Positions 7,275 through 19,968 of a stretch of 64,000 bases of DNA are shown here, piece by piece (positions within the stretch are counted from its first letter, which is position 1; every line of letters starts with the position of its first letter). Where the stretch lies: positions 2,878,501 through 2,942,500 of the forward strand of contig NZ_MUFV01000001.1 of NCBI RefSeq assembly GCF_002017875.1, in the 5' to 3' direction. The translations under genes were made by a program, and so were the position numbers. A model generated the notes under the pieces. That model saw only the letters and a program-made list of their open reading frames with translations. It was not told where the DNA came from and did not search any database. This stretch comes from Deinococcus sp. LM3 (GTDB lineage: Bacteria > Deinococcota > Deinococci > Deinococcales > Deinococcaceae).

Positions 7275-8965
7275 GCTTTCCAGCCCGGGAAGCCCTCGAT
7301 GGCGACCAGCGTGGGGCGCGGGATGTTCGTGCCGGCTTTCGCCGCGAAGTTCGAGCGCAGCTTGTCCAGGCTCTCGCTGTCCTCGCCGGGGTGCTGGATG
7401 GCCAGGAACAGCGTCTTGCCGTCGGGGCTCCAGACGGGGCCGGTCATCTCGGCGTCCACCGGGCCGATCGCGAAGCGCTGCGCCTTCCCGGCGTCCGGGC
7501 CTTCGGTCGCGAAGAAGAACATGGCGTTGTTCCCGTGGAACTCCTTGATGGGGTTGCTGCTCAGGTCGCTGTTGTCCGTGACCATCCACAGGTTCCCGTA
7601 CGGGTCGAACACCAGGTTGTCGGGGCTGGCGAAGCCGCTCTGCGGGCCGCCCACCGCGAACACTTCCCACAGGAACGTCGTGGCGGTCCAGTCGTCCTTG
7701 GCCTCACGGAACTTGATGATCTGCCCGAAGTAGTTGCCGTGCTTGGAGTTGTTCGTCAGGGCGACGTACACCTCGCCGGTGCGGGGGTGAATCTCGATGT
7801 CCTCGGGCCGGTCCACGGGCGTCCCGCCGACCGCCAGGGCGCTGGCGCGGGCGTCGGCCAGCACGTCGGCCTGACTGCCGAACAGCGCCTTGCCGTCCGC
7901 GCCCTTGGCGTCCTTGAGTTTCGGGTTGCGGTCGTAGTCCAGCAGCACCCAGCTGCCGTTCCCGAAGTTCGCCACGTACAGGTCGCCGTCTTCGAGCAGC
8001 TTCAGGTTCGCGGCGCGGTCCGCCGGGTTGTACCGGCCGCGCGACACGAACTTGTACACGCAGGCGTCCTGCATGTCGTCACCCATGTATCCGACCACGC
8101 GGCCGTCCGCCGCGACCGTGATCGCCACGTTCTCATGCCGGAAGCGGCCCATGCCCGTGCGCTTCTTGGGCGTCCAGGCGGGATCGAAGGGGTCGATCTC
8201 GGTCACCCAGCCCTGGTGCATGGCCTCGTAGCCGCTGCCCGCCCAGGCCTTGGCGTAGCCGTCCACGTTCTCCTCGCAGGTCAGCAGCGTGCCCCACGGC
8301 GTCTGCCCGCCCGAGCAGTTACCGACGCTGCCCTTGACCATCGTGGCACCCTTCACGGGCGCCGTGCCGCGCACCGGGCCGGTCAGCTCGATGTCGGTCA
8401 GCGCGTCGATGCGGCGGTTCCGGGCGTCCGGCACGACCTTCCACTCGCTGCCCTCCCGGCGGACCCGCACCACGCTCACGCCCACGGCCTCCATCTCGGC
8501 CTTCACCTGCGCGGGCGTGCGCTCCTTGGTGTTGCCGCCCACGAACAGCGCGTTGGCGTACTCGTGGTTGATGGTCAGCAGCGCCTCGGTGCTGCTCTGC
8601 CCGCCCTGCAGCATGTCGATCGGGAAGTACCCCACGTAATCGTGGTTGAAGCCGATCTCACGCCCGTCGTTCGTGAACTTCTCACCCCACGGGGCCAGCA
8701 CCTGATAGCGGTACCCGGCCGGCAGCGTCAGGGCGTCCGCGCCCGTCACGGGCACCGGCTTGAACGGCGCGACCGTCTGAGGCTTGATCTTCTTCGCGTC
8801 CACCGTGGAGGGGCCGCCGTTGTTCGTCTGCGCCTCGGCGATGTTCAGAGGCAGGGTGATGGCGGCGGCCGTCGCGGCGGCGCTCCCGATCGCCGTGCGG
8901 CGGGTCAGGCGGGTGTCGAGCAGACGGTGCCAGAAGCTGGCTTCAACCTTGTCCTGTGAGGTCAT
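7271..8965 (-). CDS. phoX: PhoX-family (DUF839) phosphatase, Tat-exported
   Basis: This 564-residue protein has a twin-arginine signal (TRLTRRTAIGSAAATAAAI) near residues 18-36, so it is exported folded. PhoX enzymes are calcium/iron phosphomonoesterases that release phosphate outside the cytoplasm. Family features include NHEYANALFVGG, GATMVKGSVGNCSGGQTPWG with the conserved Cys, TCEENVDGY, GRFRHENVAI, and RPEDIEIHPRTGEVYVALTN. The enzymatic class is inferred from family. No clear Shine-Dalgarno or TANNNT box is visible directly before the ATG. It forms a two-gene unit with the 110-residue protein. Confidence 0.88.
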   Translation of the reverse strand: MTSQDKVEASFWHRLLDTRLTRRTAIGSAAATAAAITLPLNIAEAQTNNGGPSTVDAKKIKPQTVAPFKPVPVTGADALTLPAGYRYQVLAPWGEKFTNDGREIGFNHDYVGYFPIDMLQGGQSSTEALLTINHEYANALFVGGNTKERTPAQVKAEMEAVGVSVVRVRREGSEWKVVPDARNRRIDALTDIELTGPVRGTAPVKGATMVKGSVGNCSGGQTPWGTLLTCEENVDGYAKAWAGSGYEAMHQGWVTEIDPFDPAWTPKKRTGMGRFRHENVAITVAADGRVVGYMGDDMQDACVYKFVSRGRYNPADRAANLKLLEDGDLYVANFGNGSWVLLDYDRNPKLKDAKGADGKALFGSQADVLADARASALAVGGTPVDRPEDIEIHPRTGEVYVALTNNSKHGNYFGQIIKFREAKDDWTATTFLWEVFAVGGPQSGFASPDNLVFDPYGNLWMVTDNSDLSSNPIKEFHGNNAMFFFATEGPDAGKAQRFAIGPVDAEMTGPVWSPDGKTLFLAIQHPGEDSESLDKLRSNFAAKAGTNIPRPTLVAIEGFPGWKA

Positions 8966-9098
8966 GATGAACAGTCTGGGTGCGTCGGGTCAGCGGACCT
9001 TCAGCGTCCGGTCAGCCGAGTGTCATGCGGGTCGCAGTTGAACCGGGGTCAGATCGACAACGGACGCCGGACTGTACGTTGCAGGTCAGAGAACAGAA

Positions 9099-9138
9099 GC
9101 ACCCCGCCGCACGTCCGTCTGGACGCAGGGCGGGGTGC
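9099..9138 (-). terminator. Terminator of lepA
   Basis: GCACCCCGCC (9099-9108) pairs perfectly with GGCGGGGTGC (9129-9138). Read on the minus strand the stem is followed by TTCTGTTCTC, consistent with intrinsic termination 16 bases after the lepA stop. Confidence 0.8.
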
Positions 9139-9153
9139 CGGGTGCGCGGGGTA

Positions 9154-10959
<1,806 letters not shown>

Positions 10960-11100
10960 ACAGAGCAGTCTAGTGCATTTGAGGCTTCCAGACCGGGCGC
11001 AGCGCTGCGGAAATTCCGCGCCGGGCCAGGGCGGCCGCGTCTGCCCGGCGCGCACCTGCGGCAACCTTCTGCCGGGCCGCTGCGTATGGTGACAGTGACC

Positions 11101-12450
11101 ATGCCCAGACCGCTGCGCCCGCTGCCCACCCGGCCCCCTGTTCCCGCCTGGAAGGTGCTGCTGCCCTTGCTGGTCGCCGGGGGCGTGGGCTGGGGCGCGT
11201 GGCAGGCGGCGGCCCGCCCGGTCAACCCGCCCGCGCAGCCCGGCGCGCAGCGAATCAGCGCCGCGCAGGACTGGCAGACCCTGCGCACCCTCGGCCCGCG
11301 CGAGACCGGGAGTGCCGGGAACGCCCGCAGCCTGGACTGGGCGCAGGCGCAGTTCGAGGCGCTCGGGTACCGCGTGACCCGGCAGGCCCTCCCGGAGCGG
11401 GTGCCCATGCCCGCGCAGCGGGAGGGAACCGTGACCCTCGGCGGCCCCGGCGACCCGCAGACCCTGACCGGCGAGGCCCTGCTGGGCGTGCAGACGGCCG
11501 AGCAGACCGGCACGCTGGTGCGCCTGCCGCCCGGCGTGACCGACGCGCAACTGGAGGGCCTGCTGGGCAAACTGGCCGTCACGACCTGCCCGGACGGCCC
11601 GTGGCGGGACCTGACCGACCGCGCCCTGAACGCGGGGATTCTGGGGCTGGTCATCGTGAACGACTGCCCGTACCCGCCCGCGTACAGCCCGCTGGGGAAC
11701 GTGGCCCTGCCGGTCCTGAGCGTCACGCCCGGGGTGGGCCGCGCGCTGCTGGCCGGGGTGGGCCGCGAGGTCACCTTCACCACCACCGTCCGCACCAGCG
11801 ACGCCCCCGCCTGGAACCTGATCGCGGCGCGCGTGGAGGCCACGCCGGACGTGCTGTTCGGCGCGCACCTGGACAGCGTGCCCGGCAGTCCCGGCGCGAA
11901 CGACAACGCCAGCGGCATCCTGGCCGTGCTGCACGCGGCCCGGCAGGCGGCCGGCACGCCCCTGGCGGATCGCGCGTGGTTCGTGCTGTTCGGCGCCGAG
12001 GAACAGGGCCTGCTGGGCAGCCGCGCCTTCGTGCGCGCCCACCCGTTGCCGCTGCGAGGCACGCGCGCCATGCTGAACTTCGACATGGTCGGCGTGAATG
12101 CCGAATCCCTGGGCGTCGATGCGCACCCGGAACTGCTCTCGCTGGCCCGTTCGTTCCGCCCGGACCTGCGCACCTTCCGGGACGCGCCGGCCACCACCCG
12201 CGAGACCTTCGGGCGGTCCTCGCCGGTCACGGGCCGCAGCGACAACCTGCCGTTCAAGCTGGTGGGAGTGCGCACCGCCTTCCTGCACCGGGGCGAGGAC
12301 CGCCACTACCACCGCCCCACCGACACCACCCTGAACCCCGCGCTGGCCGAGGACGCCGCCACCCTGGCCGTGCAGGTCGCGCTGGCCGCGCTGGACGCCC
12401 CCTGGACTCCCAGGGAACCCTGCGGCATCACGGGCCGCGACTGCCGCTGA
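11101..12450 (+). CDS. M28-family zinc aminopeptidase, membrane-anchored or exported
   Basis: This 449-residue protein has one N-terminal hydrophobic segment (WKVLLPLLVAGGVGWGAW) followed by a protease-associated insert and a catalytic domain. The zinc ligands of the M28 family are visible: His/Asp in GAHLDSV, Asp in GANDNASG, catalytic Glu-Glu in GAEEQGLLGS, Asp in NFDMVGV and the final His in RHYHRPTDT. It should remove N-terminal residues from peptides outside the cytoplasm. TATGGT at 11085-11090 suggests a leaderless start at GTG 11095 or ATG 11101; the exact codon is uncertain. Confidence 0.85.
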   Translation: MPRPLRPLPTRPPVPAWKVLLPLLVAGGVGWGAWQAAARPVNPPAQPGAQRISAAQDWQTLRTLGPRETGSAGNARSLDWAQAQFEALGYRVTRQALPERVPMPAQREGTVTLGGPGDPQTLTGEALLGVQTAEQTGTLVRLPPGVTDAQLEGLLGKLAVTTCPDGPWRDLTDRALNAGILGLVIVNDCPYPPAYSPLGNVALPVLSVTPGVGRALLAGVGREVTFTTTVRTSDAPAWNLIAARVEATPDVLFGAHLDSVPGSPGANDNASGILAVLHAARQAAGTPLADRAWFVLFGAEEQGLLGSRAFVRAHPLPLRGTRAMLNFDMVGVNAESLGVDAHPELLSLARSFRPDLRTFRDAPATTRETFGRSSPVTGRSDNLPFKLVGVRTAFLHRGEDRHYHRPTDTTLNPALAEDAATLAVQVALAALDAPWTPREPCGITGRDCR

Positions 12451-12505
12451 CCGCCCGTTCAGTCATGGCCCGCACCCACCCCGTAAAACTGTTAGATTCC
12501 TCGCA

Positions 12506-13177
12506 GTGAACGCCTCGCTGCTTCCACTCCTGGCCGGCCTGACCCTGCTGGCCGGCGTGTCGTGCGGGTCGCGGTCCGGGCCGCCGGGCACGCAGGGCGG
12601 CGGTACGGTCATCTTCCCGCCGGCCGCCGGGACCGCCGTGTTCAGCGCCCAGACCGGCCCGGCCGGAACGGACGTCGTGCAGGCCGCCGTCACTGCCAGT
12701 GGCCGGTATGGGCTGACCCTGCCGCCCGACCCGACCCTGCCGGACACCGCGCCGACCCTGCTGGACCTGCTCGGCCCGGCCCTGCCGGGAGGGACCCTGG
12801 CCGCCTGCCAGGGCGCCCTGACCACCGACCCGCTCGCCGCCCGCCTGCTCGTCCTGAGCGGCGGGCGCTACCTGATCGGCGCGCAGGTCACCGGGACGCT
12901 GCGGCCCGCCCCGCAGGCCATCGGCACGCAGCAGGTCCAGGTAATAATCCGGCAGTTCGTGTTCAGCGACCGCGCCGCCACCCTGGGCAGCGACCAGACC
13001 TGCACCTTCACGCTGGCCGGGCAGACCCTGGCCGGCACCCTGCGCGTGCGGCCCTCGCTGCGGCGCGGCTGGAACGTCCTGGAAACCCGCCTGGAACTCG
13101 GCCCGGACCGCCTGACCTTCGACGTGACCGACGCCGGGACCGACGCGACCGTCGACTGGCTGTACCTGCCCCTCTGA
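12506..13177 (+). CDS. Hypothetical lipoprotein
   Basis: This 223-residue protein starts at GTG 12506, 7 bases after TAGATT (12493-12498), with no Shine-Dalgarno, so it is probably leaderless. The signal peptide ends LTLLAGVSC, a lipobox with Cys at about residue 20, predicting export and lipidation. The mature chain is rich in Thr, Pro and Leu and likely beta-rich. I recognise no domain. The stop codon directly touches a repeat element. Confidence 0.7.
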   Translation: MNASLLPLLAGLTLLAGVSCGSRSGPPGTQGGGTVIFPPAAGTAVFSAQTGPAGTDVVQAAVTASGRYGLTLPPDPTLPDTAPTLLDLLGPALPGGTLAACQGALTTDPLAARLLVLSGGRYLIGAQVTGTLRPAPQAIGTQQVQVIIRQFVFSDRAATLGSDQTCTFTLAGQTLAGTLRVRPSLRRGWNVLETRLELGPDRLTFDVTDAGTDATVDWLYLPL

Positions 13178-13410
13178 CACGGACTCCGGTTGAAGGGGCT
13201 GCAATGACCCTTCAATCCGAGCGGATGCGACTCGTAGAGCTGCCCCGCAGAGGTGGAGCAGGGTGGGTTCCGTCTGATACTCCGATTGAATGGGCTGCAA
13301 AGCCCGTTCAATCCGAGCGAAGCGAGAAGGAGAAAAACGGGTTCCGGACGTGGAGCTGGCAGATTGGTGGTGTTCCGATCTGTCAGTGAAACAAACGGAA
13401 TCCGTCTGAC
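13178..13410. repeat. Small non-coding repeat, two fused modules (copy 1)
   Basis: A truncated module (13178-13278) with hairpin 1 (TTGAAGGG with CCCTTCAA) and the TGCGACTCGTAGAGCTGCC segment is followed by a full module (13277-13410). The full one has hairpin 1 (TTGAATGGGC with GCCCGTTCAA), GAGAAAAACGGGTTCCGG, and hairpin 2 (CAGATTGG with CCGATCTG). It ends in CGGAATCCGT. The left end abuts the TGA of the preceding gene. Related copies lie at 24204, 32494, 55600 and 57152. Confidence 0.85.
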
Positions 13411-13464
13411 GGGCTGTCCGTGCCCACCCCGGATCGGCCCCGCCGGGGCAGGTAAACTCGGGGT

Positions 13465-14268
13465 ATGCCCAGGTCGCTCGCCTTCTTCACCGATGTCGCG
13501 CTGCGGGTCGCGGAGGGAGGTGTGACCGAGCGGAACGCCGATCACACCGTCATCCGCTCGCCCGGAAATCCCATGTTCTGGTGGGGGAATTTCCTGCTGA
13601 TGCCTGCCGCGCCGCAGCCCGGCGACCGGCCCCGCTGGGAGGCGCTGTTCCGCCGGGCCTTCCCGGACGCCGAGCACCGCACCTTCGGCGTGGACACCCC
13701 GGACGGCGGCGTGGACAGCGGCGAGTGGGAGGCCGCCGGGTACGAGGTCCTGCGCGACACGGTCCTGACGGCCGCGCAGACCGTCCCGCCGCGCCGCACG
13801 CCGACCCTGGACCTGCGGCCCCTGCATTCGGACGCCGACTGGGAGGCCGCCGCGCGCCTCCGGATGGCCGTGAACGCCGCCGGCCCCCACCCGCACGAGG
13901 CGGCCGGGTACCTGGAGTTCGTGACGCGCAAACTGGCGGGCGCCCGCGCCGTGCAGGAGCGCGGGCAGGGCGCGGTATTCGCCGCCTTCGACGCGCACGG
14001 CGCGGCCCTGAGCACCCTGGGCCTGTTCGACGTGGGCGAGGGCGTCGCCCGCTACCAGACGGTCGAGACGCACCCGCAGCACCGCTCGCGCGGACTGGCC
14101 GGCGCGCTGGTCCACGCGGCCGCGCAGTGGGCGCACGAGCGGCTGGGTACGCGCACGCTGGTCATCGTGGCCGACCCCGACTACCACGCGCAGGCGCTGT
14201 ACGAACGCCTGGGCTTTTGCCCCACCGAGACGCAGCTGTCCTTCCAGAAACGCCCCCCAGACGCCTGA
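13465..14268 (+). CDS. GNAT-family N-acetyltransferase
   Basis: In this protein of 267 residues a poorly defined N-terminal half (about residues 1-115) is followed by a GNAT domain. Motif A is VETHPQHRSRGLAGALVHAAAQWA, the acetyl-CoA pyrophosphate loop, and motif B is YHAQALYERLGFCPTE. The acceptor substrate is unknown. The ATG is 6 bases after TAAACT (13453-13458), a leaderless start. The gene converges on rnhB with only 6 bases between them. Confidence 0.85.
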   Translation: MPRSLAFFTDVALRVAEGGVTERNADHTVIRSPGNPMFWWGNFLLMPAAPQPGDRPRWEALFRRAFPDAEHRTFGVDTPDGGVDSGEWEAAGYEVLRDTVLTAAQTVPPRRTPTLDLRPLHSDADWEAAARLRMAVNAAGPHPHEAAGYLEFVTRKLAGARAVQERGQGAVFAAFDAHGAALSTLGLFDVGEGVARYQTVETHPQHRSRGLAGALVHAAAQWAHERLGTRTLVIVADPDYHAQALYERLGFCPTETQLSFQKRPPDA

Positions 14269-14274
14269 AGGCTT

Positions 14275-14943
14275 TCAGGTCAGGTCGCCGAACAGGGAGT
14301 CGCCGAACAGGGACGCCGGTTCATTCAGCAGCGCCCGGATCGGCGCGAAACTGCGGCGGTGCGCGTCGGTCACGCCGCGTTCGTGCAGCGCGGCGCGGTG
14401 GGCGGGCGCGCCGTACCCCTTGTGCCCGGCGAACCCGTAACCGGGGTACTGCGCGTCGAGTTCCAGCATCACCCGGTCCCGTTCGGTCTTGGCGAGCAGG
14501 CTGGCCGCCGCGACCGAGTAGCTCAGGGCGTCGGCTCTGGGCGGCGCAGACAGCGGCACGGTCACGCGCAGTTTCAGGTAGTCCGTGACCAGCGCCTGCG
14601 GGGCCGGGTCCAGCCGCGCCAGGGCGCGGTGCGCGGCGGCGTGCGTGGCGCCCAGGATGTTCAGGCGGTCGATCTCGTCCGGCCAGGCGTGCTCGACCGC
14701 CCAGGCGAGCGCGACCTCACGCACCACCTGCGCGTACTGCTCGCGTTGCGCGGCGCTCAGCTGCTTGCTGTCCCGGAACGGGTACTCGGCGGCCGAGCCG
14801 GGCAGGATCACGGCCGCGACCGTGACCGGCCCGGCCCACGCGCCGCGCCCGGCCTCGTCCACGCCCGCCACGCGGAAATGCCCGCGCCGCCAGTGTTCAC
14901 GCTCGAAGGACCAGTCGGGGGTCACGCTGGGGGGGACCGTCAT
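14275..14943 (-). CDS. rnhB: Ribonuclease HII
   Basis: This enzyme of 222 residues nicks RNA-DNA hybrids and removes misincorporated ribonucleotides. The signature VAGVDEAGRGAWAGPV carries the Asp-Glu pair, RDSKQLS follows, and TDYLKL supplies the third acidic residue. ASLLAKTERDRVM and YPGYGFAGHKGYG are conserved. The C-terminus holds a small direct repeat (SLFGDSLFGD). ATG 14943 is the chosen start. Confidence 0.94.
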   Translation of the reverse strand: MTVPPSVTPDWSFEREHWRRGHFRVAGVDEAGRGAWAGPVTVAAVILPGSAAEYPFRDSKQLSAAQREQYAQVVREVALAWAVEHAWPDEIDRLNILGATHAAAHRALARLDPAPQALVTDYLKLRVTVPLSAPPRADALSYSVAAASLLAKTERDRVMLELDAQYPGYGFAGHKGYGAPAHRAALHERGVTDAHRRSFAPIRALLNEPASLFGDSLFGDLT

Positions 14944-15069
14944 GCCCGGAACGGTAGCGCATCGCGCCCCGGCCCGCGACCCTGCCGAACGACCGCGCTG
15001 AACGACCCTGCCGCGTGACCTCGCGCCCGTGAACAGTCGCGGCGCGCGGAATGTGCGACTCTGGAGGGC

Positions 15070-16284
15070 GTGACGAGCAGGCCCAAGCAGAAGATCAGAC
15101 TCAACCGACCCTCCGGGGCCGCCGCCTCTCCCGCCAGCAGCGGCATCAGGAATGCCGCGCCGCCCGCCCCGGCCGCGCCGTACACGGACGTGCGGCCCGC
15201 CCGGCTGCCCGAGAAACTCGACCGGCTGACCGTGCTGACCAAACCCGGCGTGCGAGGCTTCCCCGACGTGGACGCCGCGCAGGCGCTGCTGGCCCTCACC
15301 ATGCGCCGCGACCGGGTGCGCGGCGACGTGCTGGACCTGAGCGCCATGGGCGGCCTGATCGGCACGCTGGCCGGCGTGCAGCTGCGCGCCGTGGAAGGCA
15401 GCGCCGCCGCCCTGAAGGTCCTGCAGGCCGCCGGACTGGACGCCCACGCCGCCATTCCCGGTGATCCTCTGACGGACCGCTGGCCCGAGCGCGCCCGCAC
15501 CGTGTGCGTCGTGCTGGCCGGCGACCGTGGCAACGCCTACGCCGAGGCGCAGGTCGCCTGGGCGCACGCCTGCACCCCGCCCGGCGGGACGCTGTACATC
15601 GCCGGGGACCGCGACAAGGGCTTCGACCGCTACGTGCGCGCCGCCGGGAAGGCCTTCGGGTCCGGCGAGACCATCGCCCGCGACGGCGGGATGCGCGTGG
15701 CGAAACTGGTGCGCCGCCCCGGCCCCACGCCCCCCCAGCCCGACCCCGAGGCCTTCGAGGCGTTCGGCGTGAGCGTCGTGGGCCTGCCCGGCGTGTTCAG
15801 CGCCGGGAAGCCCGACAAGGCCACCACCCTGATGCTGGGCGCGCTGGACAGCCTGGACCTGGATGGCCTGGACGTGCTGGACCTGGGCTGCGGAACCGGC
15901 ATCATCGGCGCGTGGGCCGCGCGGCGCGGCGCGAACGTCACGCTGGTCGACGGCGACCTGCCCAGCGTCCGCAGCGCGCAGGCGACCCTGGCCGCGTCCG
16001 GCCTGACCGGCGAGGCCATCCACTCGGACGTGGACGCCGCGCTGGGCGACCGCACCTTCGACGTGATCCTCACCAACCCGCCCTTCCACGTGGGCCGGGG
16101 CGTGGTGCTGGACGTGGCCCGCGAGTTCATCGCGGCCGCCGCGCGCCGCCTGCGTCCGGGCGGCACCGTGCACCTCGTCGCGAACGAACCGCTCCCGTAC
16201 GAGGCGGACCTGTCCCGGATCGGCCCGGTCCGCGAGACGCTGCGTGAAGGCGGCTTCAAGGTCCTCTCGGTCACGCGCGCCTGA
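15070..16284 (+). CDS. rsmC: RsmC-like class I methyltransferase
   Basis: In this 404-residue protein a duplicated architecture is visible: an inactive N-terminal methyltransferase-like domain (about residues 45-215) and an active C-terminal one. The latter has the SAM motif VLDLGCGTGIIGAWAARRG and the catalytic NPPF in ILTNPPFHVGRGV. In this family the enzyme methylates N2 of G1207 in 16S rRNA; Thermus has a similar protein. The basic N-terminal tail (SRPKQKIRLNRP) may bind RNA. GTG 15070 is preceded by GGAGGG. Confidence 0.82.
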   Translation: MTSRPKQKIRLNRPSGAAASPASSGIRNAAPPAPAAPYTDVRPARLPEKLDRLTVLTKPGVRGFPDVDAAQALLALTMRRDRVRGDVLDLSAMGGLIGTLAGVQLRAVEGSAAALKVLQAAGLDAHAAIPGDPLTDRWPERARTVCVVLAGDRGNAYAEAQVAWAHACTPPGGTLYIAGDRDKGFDRYVRAAGKAFGSGETIARDGGMRVAKLVRRPGPTPPQPDPEAFEAFGVSVVGLPGVFSAGKPDKATTLMLGALDSLDLDGLDVLDLGCGTGIIGAWAARRGANVTLVDGDLPSVRSAQATLAASGLTGEAIHSDVDAALGDRTFDVILTNPPFHVGRGVVLDVAREFIAAAARRLRPGGTVHLVANEPLPYEADLSRIGPVRETLREGGFKVLSVTRA

Positions 16285-16313
16285 ACCGCCCACCCCCCAC
16301 CGGGAACCTTTGC

Positions 16314-16349
16314 GGGGCGGGCCGCGTATTCCGCTTGATGGCCCGCCCC
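16314..16349. terminator. Hairpin after rsmC
   Basis: GGGGCGGGCC pairs with GGCCCGCCCC across a 16-base loop. It lies 30 bases after the rsmC stop. No T-run follows, so termination strength is unclear. Confidence 0.6.
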
Positions 16350-16424
16350 TGCGTTCACCCCACCCGCACGCGCCGCCCTGCGGCGGCGACCTGCCGCGCC
16401 CTGCCCGCTGTTTTGCGCGTTTGC

Positions 16425-16559
16425 TAGACTGACGCGTTCCGGTGACCGGCTCCGGCCGACTCCGCAGGGCTTCCGTCCCACCCACTTCACCGTTTTGCCG
16501 GTTCCACCGTTGTCCGCCAAGTTTCTTCATCACGTTCCAACCGAGCCCCAGGAGGCCGC
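16425..16559 (+). promoter_or_regulatory. Promoter -10 and 5' leader of rpoD
   Basis: TAGACT at 16425-16430 fits the -10 consensus; no good -35 hexamer is seen at normal spacing. Transcription from about 16437 would give a leader of about 120 bases ending in CAGGAGG just before the rpoD ATG. This is one of the few genes here with a clear leader and Shine-Dalgarno. Confidence 0.6.
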
Positions 16560-18296
<1,737 letters not shown>

Positions 18297-18341
18297 AGAC
18301 CAGTCTGCACTGAAGACCCGCCACCCCGACCTTCCCACCCC

Positions 18342-18374
18342 GACCGCCCCGCGCCTGCCCAGGCCGGGGCGGTC
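18342..18374 (+). terminator. Terminator of rpoD
   Basis: GACCGCCCCG pairs perfectly with CGGGGCGGTC, and the loop can itself pair (GCCTGCCCAGGC). TGCTGTTGT follows the stem. It lies 46 bases after the rpoD stop. Confidence 0.8.
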
Positions 18375-18537
18375 TGCTGTTGTGGGCCGTGACCGCCACG
18401 CGTTCCGGACGGGCGCGCACACCTGCGGGAACCGGGGCGCGGGTGGGCGCGTATCCTCGGTCAGTCATGATCTTTCCTGTTTCTGTGGCGGGCCGGTGGC
18501 CCGACTGTTGCCGGTGTCGCCGCACGTGGGGCGCCGC

Positions 18538-19968
18538 GTGTTGAACGCCGCGCCCCTGGGCGTCATGGTCCCGCCCTGGACGGCCTTCGGGCTGGCGCTG
18601 CTGCCATTGTGTCTGGCCGGGCTGCTGCCGTTCTGGTCGGTGGCGGCGCTGTGCGCTCTGTTCGCGCTGGGCGTGCGCTGGCCCGCCTGGGCGCAGGCGC
18701 GCGTGCTGGGCACGCAACTGCTGATCGGTCTGGGCCTGCTGTCCGGGCTGCCCGGCAGTCTGGGCGACGGGGCGGCGCTGGTACGGCTGGCCGGGCTGTA
18801 CCTGCTGGCCAGTCTGGGCGGTTTTGCCCTGAGCGCCGCCGCGCACGCCCTGGAGGACGGCCGCCGCCGCGCCCTGCTGGTCCCGCTGGCCCTGGGGCTG
18901 CTGGCCCCGCAGGTGGGCGTGCCCCTGGCCCTGCTGGGCGGCGCGCTGGCCCGCCCCGGCCCGGACGCCCGCCGCGCCCCGCTGACCGCCCCGGAACCGG
19001 CCCGCCGCTGGTGGGGATTGCTGGCGCTGGGAGCCGCGCTGCTGCTGCTGCTGGCGCTGCTGCTACCCACATCCCCGGCCGGACCGGGTGGCCGGGACGT
19101 GGCTGGTCCCCCACCCGTCAGTGAGACGGTTTCAGGGACGCCCACCCCCGACGTCGCCCCGTCATCCGGTGGCCGGCCGGCCGGAGCGCCGCTGCTGCAA
19201 CCCTTCCAGCCGCCCGTGACCCTGAACCTGGGTCAGGCGGGCCTGCCGGTGGAACTCATGCTGCTGGGCGGCCTGCTGCTGGCGGGCGCGGCTCTGGGCG
19301 TGCCGGCGCTGCGGCGCTCGCGTGGGCAGCCCCCCCACCCGGCCGAGTGGCTGATCGTCGCGGGCCTGCTGCTGACGGGTCTGCTGTGGGTGGTGGCGGC
19401 CGTCCTGCTGTACCTGGGCGAGTCGGGCGGTTCGGCGGCGCTCCTGCCGGCCGCCCGCGAAACGCAGGGACGGCCGGGAGCCGGAGGGAGTCCCGCCAGC
19501 GGGGACGCGGCGCGCGTGATCGACCTGTCCTGGCTGCTGCCCACGCTGATCTGGTCCACGCTGGCGTTGACGCTCGCGCTGGCCGGGGCGCTGCTGTGGC
19601 TGCGGCGCCAGGGCACCCCGGACCCGGCCCTGCCCACATCCCCAACAGAAGGGCCCGCCGACGCGCCCGGCACCCAGGCCGCCGCCACGCACCGGGTCCG
19701 GGAGGCGTACCGCGCCGCGCAGACCGCCCTGAGCGCCGCCGGGTGGCCGCGCGCGGCTGCCGAGACACCTGCCGCGTACGCCGCCCGCCTGGGCGCGCTG
19801 CACGCCCCACTGGCCGCGCCGCTCGCCACCCTGACTGCCGCGTACGAACCGGTGCGCTACGGCGGCCGCCTGACCGACGAGGACGCCGCGCAGGCCGAAC
19901 AGGCCGCCGACCTCCTGACCCGCACGCTCCCCACCCTGCCCCCCGCCCCCACCGAGGACACCCCATGA
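18538..19968 (+). CDS. Multi-pass membrane protein with C-terminal DUF4129 domain
   Basis: This protein is about 476 residues, with start uncertain (GTG 18538, TTG 18541 or ATG 18565). Several hydrophobic segments fill the first half, two more follow in the middle (VELMLLGGLLLAGAALGV; WLIVAGLLLTGLLWVVAAVLLY) and another after LSWLLPTLIW. The C-terminal 100 residues match DUF4129: VREAYRAAQTALSAAGWPR, ETPAAYAARLG, and YEPVRYGGR. Such proteins accompany MoxR and DUF58 proteins, as here, probably in a cell-envelope assembly or chaperone system. ATGA overlap couples it to the next gene. Confidence 0.8.
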   Translation: MLNAAPLGVMVPPWTAFGLALLPLCLAGLLPFWSVAALCALFALGVRWPAWAQARVLGTQLLIGLGLLSGLPGSLGDGAALVRLAGLYLLASLGGFALSAAAHALEDGRRRALLVPLALGLLAPQVGVPLALLGGALARPGPDARRAPLTAPEPARRWWGLLALGAALLLLLALLLPTSPAGPGGRDVAGPPPVSETVSGTPTPDVAPSSGGRPAGAPLLQPFQPPVTLNLGQAGLPVELMLLGGLLLAGAALGVPALRRSRGQPPHPAEWLIVAGLLLTGLLWVVAAVLLYLGESGGSAALLPAARETQGRPGAGGSPASGDAARVIDLSWLLPTLIWSTLALTLALAGALLWLRRQGTPDPALPTSPTEGPADAPGTQAAATHRVREAYRAAQTALSAAGWPRAAAETPAAYAARLGALHAPLAAPLATLTAAYEPVRYGGRLTDEDAAQAEQAADLLTRTLPTLPPAPTEDTP